A stretch of 64,000 nucleotides of DNA from JAITWN01 sp964388175. GTDB taxonomy: Bacteria; Pseudomonadota; Gammaproteobacteria; SZUA-140. The stretch is taken from assembly GCA_964388175.1 (NCBI GenBank), contig CAYLYS010000001.1:1-64000 (forward strand), read 5' to 3'. Within the stretch, counting starts at the first letter, position 1. Each line of letters begins with the position of its first letter. The notes under the pieces were generated by a model. That model did not search any database and was not told the origin of the DNA. It saw only the letters and a program-made list of their open reading frames with translations. The translations under genes and the position numbers were made by a program. Shown in pieces: positions 58,594 through 64,000 of this stretch.

Positions 58594-60460
58594 AGGCCCG
58601 GGCGACGCCGTTGCTGAAGCGCGCCCAGCGCAGCTGGCGGAAGACGTGATTATCGTCGCCGAGCTGCAGCGTGCCGGTATGGCCGTCGAAGCGTTCGTAC
58701 GGGAACAGGCGCAGCGTGTTGAGCATGGGAATGATGTCGTAGGCGTCCGCCCCCAGCGCATAGAGGCGCAGATACTGTCCGGGTGCGTCGGGCCACAGCC
58801 GCTCGATGTCTTTGCGTACCGGATCGGTATCGCCGGCGAGAACCCAGGGTATGTCGCAGAAGATCACGCCATCGACGTCGCGGTCCGCCGCCGGATCGGA
58901 GCGGCCGTTATAGATGTGCGATGTGCTGTAGACCGGCAGTTCGCCGGCGTAGTGGAACTTCAGTTGCGGCCGCAGCAGGCGTGCCTGACGAGGGAAGGCG
59001 GCCATGAAGATGAAGTCGGCGTCCTGACGGCGATAGGGTTCGAACTGCAGGCTGCGCTGCAGCAGGCGCTCGAGCTCCGCGTGCCGCTGCGCGCTCTCGT
59101 CGAGGTCGAGCAGACGCTTGATCTGCTCCGAGTAGTCGTTGTTGTCCGCCGGGTAGGGCTGGGCTTCGAGCAGGGTGCCGCCGAGTTTTTCCCACTCCTG
59201 GCGGAACGCCTGCAGGACGCGAGTACCCCATTCGCCGTCGGGGATCAGCGCCAGGGCGCGGTTGTGGCCGTCGAGCCAGGCGCGGTGAGCCACCTGGCGC
59301 GCTTCGTCCTCCGGCGCCAGACCGAATTGGTAGCGCTGGGTCTCGCCGGCGCGCGCCGTCTCGCTGTAATTGAGCAGCAGTGTCGGCACCGGCGCGCGTT
59401 CGGATGCGATCTGATTGACCGCGGGCCGGGTGAGCGGACCGACGACGAAATCGGCGCCGTCGCTGACCGCGGCGGCATAGGCGGCGCTGGCCGCCACGGC
59501 GTCGTTACCGGCTTCGTAAAAGCGGATGGACGGTTGATAGCTCTTGTTGTCGCGACGGAAGTGCGCGGCGAGAAAGCCGTCACGCAGGGCGCGGCCGGAT
59601 TCTGCGACCGTTCCGCTCTGCGGCAACAGGACGGCGATGTTCACGGGGCGCGCCACCGCTTCGCGCTGGCGCGCGAGTACGAGCGCGATGATCTCTTCCG
59701 ATGCCGGATGCGCCGGATAGCGGGCGCGCCACTGGTCGAGCATGGTGTCGATCGCGATCCCGCTCTGGGCGGCGCGCGCGATCAGGGCCAGCTCACGCCA
59801 GCCGGTGAACGCCGACGCCGGCTCCGCGCCGCTCCTGAGCAGGTTTTCCGGCAGCGAATTCAGCGCCTGCCAGATGCTCTGCTGATTGGCGATGATGAAT
59901 TCGCGCGCGGTGAGATCGGGTTCGCGCAGCACGAGCTCGCGCGCCGTGCTCAGCAGATCGCCGCTGCGCCGGTAGGCATGCGCGCGCAGCTCGCGCGCTT
60001 CGGCGCGCAGCGCTGCGGGCAGCGCATCCAGCGGGAACTGCAGTTCCTTGAGTGCCTGTGCCGGCTTGTTCTGCGCCAATGCGATGCGCGCGGCGAGCAT
60101 GTGCGCGCGTGCCGTTTGCGTGCTGCCGAGCTGGCGCGGATCGATTTCGGCCAGAATCTGCTGCGCCGGCGCAATGTGATTGCCGCGCAGCAGTGCATCG
60201 GCGGCTTCCAGCAGATAGCCGGCGCGTTTCAGCGCCGAGGCGCCTTCGGCGAGCGCCAGATAGCGCTGCGCCGCTTCATCGTGGTTGCCGCGCGCGTTGG
60301 CGCGCTCGGCCTGCGCCAGCAGTTCCGTTTCCGGCGCCGGCGCGCTGCGCTCGGTCGGGACGCCGGCGCAGCCGCCGAGCGCGAGTGCTATGATCAGCGC
60401 GGCGTGGCGCCAGCGGGCCGGGGCGGGGGACGAGCGCAATCCAAGTATCCAAATGGGCAT
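58586..60460 (-). CDS. lpoA: Outer-membrane lipoprotein activator of penicillin-binding proteins
   Basis: LpoA activates PBP1A from the outer membrane. The 624-residue protein has a lipobox LGGC (Cys31), an N-terminal TPR-like helical domain (about 45-280), and a C-terminal periplasmic-binding-protein-like domain with VNIAVLLPQSGTVAESGRALRDGFLAA, FVVGPLTRPAVNQIASE and the LRLYALGADAYDI region. It is divergent from rsmI with a 15-bp gap between starts, so promoters must overlap coding sequence. Length matches the family. Confidence 0.93.
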   Translation of the reverse strand: MPIWILGLRSSPAPARWRHAALIIALALGGCAGVPTERSAPAPETELLAQAERANARGNHDEAAQRYLALAEGASALKRAGYLLEAADALLRGNHIAPAQQILAEIDPRQLGSTQTARAHMLAARIALAQNKPAQALKELQFPLDALPAALRAEARELRAHAYRRSGDLLSTARELVLREPDLTAREFIIANQQSIWQALNSLPENLLRSGAEPASAFTGWRELALIARAAQSGIAIDTMLDQWRARYPAHPASEEIIALVLARQREAVARPVNIAVLLPQSGTVAESGRALRDGFLAAHFRRDNKSYQPSIRFYEAGNDAVAASAAYAAAVSDGADFVVGPLTRPAVNQIASERAPVPTLLLNYSETARAGETQRYQFGLAPEDEARQVAHRAWLDGHNRALALIPDGEWGTRVLQAFRQEWEKLGGTLLEAQPYPADNNDYSEQIKRLLDLDESAQRHAELERLLQRSLQFEPYRRQDADFIFMAAFPRQARLLRPQLKFHYAGELPVYSTSHIYNGRSDPAADRDVDGVIFCDIPWVLAGDTDPVRKDIERLWPDAPGQYLRLYALGADAYDIIPMLNTLRLFPYERFDGHTGTLQLGDDNHVFRQLRWARFSNGVARAYD

Positions 60461-60475
60461 TAGGGGTGCCAATCG

Positions 60476-61327
60476 ATGTCGATCACTGAACCAGGCGTAT
60501 TGTACATCGTTGCCACGCCCATCGGTCATCTGGGCGACATCGGCGCGCGCGCACTGCAGGTGCTGGCGCAGGTCGATCTCATCGCCGCCGAGGATACGCG
60601 TCACAGCGCGCGCCTGCTGCGCCATCACGGTATCACCACGCCCTGCGTCGCCCTGCACGAGCATAACGAGCGCGCACAGGTGCCGAAACTGCTCGAACGG
60701 CTGCGTGAGGGCGCCTCGCTGGCGCTGATCAGCGACGCCGGCACACCGCTCGTCAGCGATCCGGGTTTTCATCTCGTGCGTGCCGCCCAGGACGCCGGCC
60801 TGCGTGCATCGCCCGTCCCCGGCCCATCGGCGGCGATCGCGGCGCTTTCCGTGTCGGGACTGGCGGTGGACCGCTTCGCCTTCGAGGGCTTCCTTCCCGC
60901 CAAGACGGTAGCGCGCGCGCGTCGGTTGGAAGCGCTCGCGTGCGAGCCGCGTACGCTCATTTTCTACGAAGCGCCGCACCGTATCGTCGCCACGCTGCAG
61001 GCGATGGCGGCGGCTTTCGGCGCCGGGCGCGAAGCATGCTGCGCGCGCGAAATATCGAAAATTCACGAAACCGTGCGCCGGCTGCCGCTGGCGGAACTGG
61101 CGGCCTGGGTGGAAGCGGACCGCGAGCAGCAACTCGGCGAGATCGTCATCGTGGTGCAGGGTGCGCCGGAAACCGCCGGCGACGAAGCCGAGGCACGCCG
61201 TACGCTGGCGATATTGCAGCAGGTGCTGCCGCTCGGACAGGCGGCCGCGGTGGCGGCGCAGCTGACCGGCGTGGCGAAGAACACGCTGTACGCCTGGGGC
61301 GTCGAGCGGGCGGGGGTAGGGGAGTGA
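60476..61327 (+). CDS. rsmI: 16S rRNA (cytidine1402-2'-O)-methyltransferase
   Basis: The 283-residue tetrapyrrole-methylase-fold enzyme modifies C1402 in the ribosomal P site. Motifs are LYIVATPIGHLGDIGARAL at the N-terminus, AEDTRHSARLLRHHGI, LISDAGTPLVSDPGFHLVR, VPGPSAAIAALSVSGL and FYEAPHRIVATL. It is divergent from lpoA and followed by rnpB, the common gammaproteobacterial arrangement. Confidence 0.95.
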   Translation: MSITEPGVLYIVATPIGHLGDIGARALQVLAQVDLIAAEDTRHSARLLRHHGITTPCVALHEHNERAQVPKLLERLREGASLALISDAGTPLVSDPGFHLVRAAQDAGLRASPVPGPSAAIAALSVSGLAVDRFAFEGFLPAKTVARARRLEALACEPRTLIFYEAPHRIVATLQAMAAAFGAGREACCAREISKIHETVRRLPLAELAAWVEADREQQLGEIVIVVQGAPETAGDEAEARRTLAILQQVLPLGQAAAVAAQLTGVAKNTLYAWGVERAGVGE

Positions 61328-61374
61328 TTCCGTCTGGTGACCGCTGTCCTGCGGTCGCCAGCGCTCCAGTTTGC

Positions 61375-61401
61375 TTGTAAATGGTTGCCGCGACCTATAT
61401 C
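61375..61401 (+). promoter_or_regulatory. rnpB promoter
   Basis: TATATC at 61396-61401 places transcription start near 61409-61411, where the RNA begins. A CTTGTA-like -35 lies about 16 bp upstream. Confidence 0.5.
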
Positions 61402-61410
61402 TTGCTCGCG

Positions 61411-61751
61411 GGAGTCGGCCGGACAGTCGCTCGCGGTTTTGCCGCGGGAGGAAAGTCCGGGCTCCACAGGGCAGGGTGCCAGGTAATGCCTGGGCGGCGC
61501 GAGCCGACGGAAAGTGCAACAGAAAATATACCGCCCGCCGTTCGCGGCGGGTAAGGGTGAAATGGTGCGGTAAGAGCGCACCGCGCTGGCGGTAACGTCA
61601 GTGGCAGTGCAAACCCCACCCGGAGCAAGACCAAATAGGGGAACGATGGCGCGGCCCGCGCCGTTCCCGGGTAGGTCGCTCGAGGCGCGCGGCGACGCGC
61701 GTCCCAGATGAATGACTGTTCTCGACAGAACCCGGCTTACAGGCCGGCTCC
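61411..61751 (+). ncRNA. rnpB: RNase P RNA (class A)
   Basis: The catalytic RNA of RNase P removes 5' leaders from tRNA precursors. Conserved blocks are visible: GAGGAAAGTCCGGGCTCCAC near the 5' end, the GGTAAGGGTGAAATGG-type region, GTAAGAGCGCACCG, GTCAGTGGCAGTGCAAACCC, and ACAGAACCCGGCTTACAG at the 3' end. The P1 helix is formed by GGAGTCGGCC (61411-61420) and GGCCGGCTCC (61742-61751). Length of about 341 nt suits bacterial type A RNA. Confidence 0.95.
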
Positions 61752-61782
61752 CTCTCTGTCACTTGGCGGTCGCGCCGGATTT

Positions 61783-62829
61783 TCAGGCGCGGCCGTTCAA
61801 TTGCGCGATGGCGATGCGCACCGCCTTGCGCACCTCCGGATCGCCGTCCTTTTCAGCTTCGTGCAATGCCGGCAGCGCTTCGGGTCGGCCCAGTTCACCG
61901 AGTGCCAGTGCCGCTTCCTTGCGCAGATTGCTGATCTCGTGAGCGAGCAGCGCGCTCAGCGCCGCGGCGGCGGGAGCGAAGCGCAGCCTGCCCAGCGCGC
62001 GCGCCGCCTGCAGCCGGACCTGCCAGTAGCTGTCCGCGAGCGCCTGCATCAGTGCCCTGCCGCCCTCGTCGTGGCGCAGTTTGCCCAGGGTGTTGGCCGC
62101 TTCCTCGCGCACCTGCCAGGCCGGGTCCTGCAGCGCGCGCTGCAGCGCGGGCAGCACACCGCCATCGCGCGCCAGACCGAGCGCGCCGGCGGCGGCGCGG
62201 CGGACGTCGACGTCATCGTCGCTGTCGAGCAGCCGTGCCAGGAACGGCAGCGCCGGCTCATGTTTCAGCCAGCCCAGCACGCCGATCGCTTCACGGCGCA
62301 CGCCGGCGTCCTCGTCGCGCAGGGCGGCCAGCGCCGCGCCGGCGCTTTCCGGCAGGCGCAGTTCGCGCAGTGCGCGCAGTGCATGGCGGCGCACACCGGC
62401 ATCGTCGTGCGCTACCCAGGGCAGGATGACGTGCCCGGCGCCGCCGCTCTTGAGCTGGGCCAGGCTTTGCGCCGCCGCTTCGCGCACGATCGGGCTGCCG
62501 TCGGTCAGTGCTTCGCACAGCGCCGTGACCGCCGCGGTTTCCTCCCATCCTTCGAGCACGCGCGCCGCTTCGCTGCGCACCGTGTCGTCGCTGTCGCGGC
62601 GCAGTGCATATATCAAGGCGGGCAGGGTTTCCGGCTCTTCGAGGTCGGCGAGGTCGAGCACGGCGATGCGGCGCACGCCGGCGTCGGCGTCGCGCAGGCG
62701 CTGCTCCAGCCTGAGTATTTCGGGATCCTTGCTGGCGGATGAGTGCATTGCCGTGTTCTCTGCTGCTGGGTGAGGTGCGCGGCGCTGGTGCGCCGGGTCT
62801 GCTGTTGTTCCAGTTATTGCTTTAATCAT
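61783..62829 (-). CDS. HEAT-repeat protein
   Basis: The 348-residue protein consists of about ten HEAT/PBS-lyase-type helical repeats of 31 residues (for example DDAGVRRHALRALRELRLPE and DPAWQVREEAANTLGKLRHD). These form a superhelix for protein binding. It follows the ABC transporter ATPase by 4 bp on the same strand, so it probably modulates or scaffolds that transporter. Met28 at 62748 is an alternative start that would remove a non-repetitive leader. Confidence 0.82.
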   Translation of the reverse strand: MIKAITGTTADPAHQRRAPHPAAENTAMHSSASKDPEILRLEQRLRDADAGVRRIAVLDLADLEEPETLPALIYALRRDSDDTVRSEAARVLEGWEETAAVTALCEALTDGSPIVREAAAQSLAQLKSGGAGHVILPWVAHDDAGVRRHALRALRELRLPESAGAALAALRDEDAGVRREAIGVLGWLKHEPALPFLARLLDSDDDVDVRRAAAGALGLARDGGVLPALQRALQDPAWQVREEAANTLGKLRHDEGGRALMQALADSYWQVRLQAARALGRLRFAPAAAALSALLAHEISNLRKEAALALGELGRPEALPALHEAEKDGDPEVRKAVRIAIAQLNGRA

Positions 62830-62833
62830 TGCG

Positions 62834-63658
62834 CTAGTTATTGTTCAGGCCGAGCGGCGACAGGCGGGCCAGCTCCGGTCCGTGCTCGTGGCGGAGCAGT
62901 TCCAGGCAATAGCGCTTGAGCCGGGAGAATTCCGCCGTGGTGACGACCTCCTCCGCGCGCGGGCGTGGGAAGCGCACGGCGATATCGTCGATGATGCGGC
63001 CGGGGCGCGGGCTCATCATCAGGACACGGTCGGCCAGGAACAGCGCTTCGTCGATGTCGTGGGTGACGAAGACGACGGTGGTGCGGATGCGCGTCCAGAT
63101 GTCCAGCAGCAGCTGCTGCATGTCCATGCGCGTCTGCGCGTCGAGCGCACCGAACGGCTCGTCCATCAGCAGCAGGTGCGGGCGATTGACCAGCACGCGG
63201 GCGATCTCCACGCGCTGCTGCATGCCGCCGGAGAGCTGACTGGGCCAGCGTTGCTCGAAGCCCTGCAGTCCGACCAGCTTGATGATTTCGAGCGCCTGCC
63301 GGTGCCGTTCGTCTTTCTTCAGGCCGCGCATCTTCAGGCCGAAGGCGACGTTGTCGATGACGCGCGCCCACGGGAACAGGGTGTGGTGCTGGAACACCAT
63401 GCCGCGCTCGGGCGAGGGGCCCGATACGGGCGCGTTGTCCACGCGCATCTGCCCGGCGCTCGGCGCGAGATGCCCGGCCAGCGCGCCGAGCAGCGTGGAC
63501 TTGCCGCAGCCCGACGGTCCGAGGATGCAGACGAACTCGCCCGGAGAGACGTGGATGCTGAGGTCGCGCACCGCTTCGAAGCGGTCTTTTTCCTTACCGA
63601 GGTGGATCGACAGATGATCGATGGCGATATTGCCGGCGAGCCGTTCGGGTGCGTTCAT
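62834..63658 (-). CDS. ABC transporter ATPase, nitrate/sulfonate/taurine type
   Basis: The 274-residue ATPase has Walker A GPSGCGKST, Q-loop FQHHTLFPW, signature LSGGMQQRVEIAR, Walker B LLLMDEPFGALD and the His switch VTHDIDEAL. The FQHHTLFPW and PRPGRIIDDIAV segments place it with NrtD/SsuB/TauB importers. Its ATG overlaps the permease stop by one base (TGATG). The substrate cannot be told without the binding protein, which is beyond the window. Confidence 0.92.
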   Translation of the reverse strand: MNAPERLAGNIAIDHLSIHLGKEKDRFEAVRDLSIHVSPGEFVCILGPSGCGKSTLLGALAGHLAPSAGQMRVDNAPVSGPSPERGMVFQHHTLFPWARVIDNVAFGLKMRGLKKDERHRQALEIIKLVGLQGFEQRWPSQLSGGMQQRVEIARVLVNRPHLLLMDEPFGALDAQTRMDMQQLLLDIWTRIRTTVVFVTHDIDEALFLADRVLMMSPRPGRIIDDIAVRFPRPRAEEVVTTAEFSRLKRYCLELLRHEHGPELARLSPLGLNNN

Positions 63659-64000
63659 CAGAAACTCTTCCTCAGGTAGTACCAGGGTATGAGCAGATTG
63701 CCGAGGTGCCTGACCAGCAGGCTGCTGCCCATGCCGAGCAGGCCGATCAGCAGCATGCCGACGACGATGTCGGCGTAGTTCTGGATGACGTAGCTCTCCC
63801 AGGTGTAATAGCCGATGCCCCACTGTCCGGAGATCATTTCCGCCGTCACCAGGCAGAACCACGAAGTGCCCATGCCGATGGTCAGGCCGGTGATGATGCT
63901 GGGCGCGGCGCCGGGCAGGATGACGCCGCGCAGAATGGCGCTCGGGCTGGCGCCGAGACTGCGCGCCGAAGCGATCAGGCGCTTGTCCACCGCTTCCACG
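63658..64000 (-). CDS. ABC transporter permease, 5' end beyond the window
   Basis: The visible 113 residues are the C-terminal half of an inner-membrane permease of the SsuC/NrtB type. The cytoplasmic coupling segment reads ARSLGASPSAILRGVILPGAAPSIITGL, followed by membrane helices including ADIVVGMLLIGLLGMGSSLLV. It pairs with the adjacent ATPase. The start and any upstream binding protein are outside the sequence. Confidence 0.9.
   Translation of the reverse strand, partial: VEAVDKRLIASARSLGASPSAILRGVILPGAAPSIITGLTIGMGTSWFCLVTAEMISGQWGIGYYTWESYVIQNYADIVVGMLLIGLLGMGSSLLVRHLGNLLIPWYYLRKSF

Noticed and set aside
58646..60463. A 605-codon plus-strand frame over lpoA
   Set aside because: Antisense to lpoA, which has all family motifs; no ribosome binding site or domain on the plus strand.
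1..64000. CRISPR arrays and insertion sequences
   Set aside because: No regularly spaced direct repeats of 20-50 bp and no transposase-like protein were seen on either strand.

Overview
The window is about 64 kb of GC-rich DNA (about 60-65% by eye) and reads as the chromosome of a gammaproteobacterium. The evidence is the rsmI / lpoA / yraN / dolP-like block beside an rnpB gene, the sspA-sspB pair, djlA, dsbB, mlaA, oxyR with Cys199/Cys208 in E. coli numbering, and a pyrR-pyrB-pyrC' set in which the dihydroorotase-like protein lacks a metal-binding His, as in Pseudomonas. The glutamate-cysteine ligase is of the Acidithiobacillus ferrooxidans type, which fits a sulfur-oxidiser-like or related environmental lineage, but genus cannot be fixed from this sequence.

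Layout. (1) 1-10.4 kb, minus strand: one long run of overlapping genes from gshA-gshB through apbE, a NusG-II protein, a Gx-family membrane protein, a TonB-like protein, then yqgE, ruvX, pyrR, pyrB, pyrC' and pyrK. A 390-bp gap (4759-5147) carries three nested inverted repeats. (2) 10.4-20.1 kb: a degenerate CheB-like gene, rsmE-bioA, a 2-Cys peroxiredoxin, a large VWA membrane protein divergent from a bactofilin, then birA-coaX-SPOR and tRNA-Thr(TGT). (3) 20.02-33.72 kb: a 13.7-kb integrative element in the 3' end of tRNA-Thr, bounded by perfect 49-bp direct repeats. It carries a tyrosine integrase, an excisionase-like protein, a zinc/Toprim primase, a P-loop ATPase, a small-terminase-like protein, a hairpin-rich leader resembling phage antisense-RNA leaders, two lipoproteins, a broken ParB-like/small-terminase chimera, and a lower-GC three-gene cargo next to attR. 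No large terminase, portal, capsid or tail gene is visible, so the gene content points to a phage satellite (PICI-like) rather than a prophage. (4) 33.7-64 kb: core chromosome again. It holds a BNR-repeat lipoprotein, an OxyR / Prx5-Grx / disulfide-reductase peroxide locus, RNase D, a PreP-type M16 protease, an HDOD protein, an L,D-transpeptidase with LysM-like and SPOR regions, mlaA, dsbB, fpr, a pentapeptide-repeat protein, a pirin, a TraB-family protein, djlA, sspAB, a glcD-like oxidase, dolP-like, yraN, lpoA, rsmI, rnpB, and an ABC transporter with a HEAT-repeat protein that runs off the right edge.

How the genes work together. The left block joins glutathione synthesis, flavinylation and pyrimidine synthesis in one transcription direction. 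The peroxide locus pairs a regulator with a glutathione-type peroxidase and its probable reductase, with an OxyR-like operator between them. In the element, replication, excision and packaging-like functions sit together while the variable cargo lies at the attR end, which is where satellites often keep anti-phage genes.

Limits. All family calls come from motif recognition by eye, with no database search. Start sites were chosen from ribosome binding sites, overlaps and signal peptides, and those marked uncertain could move. The satellite and defence interpretations are inferences.
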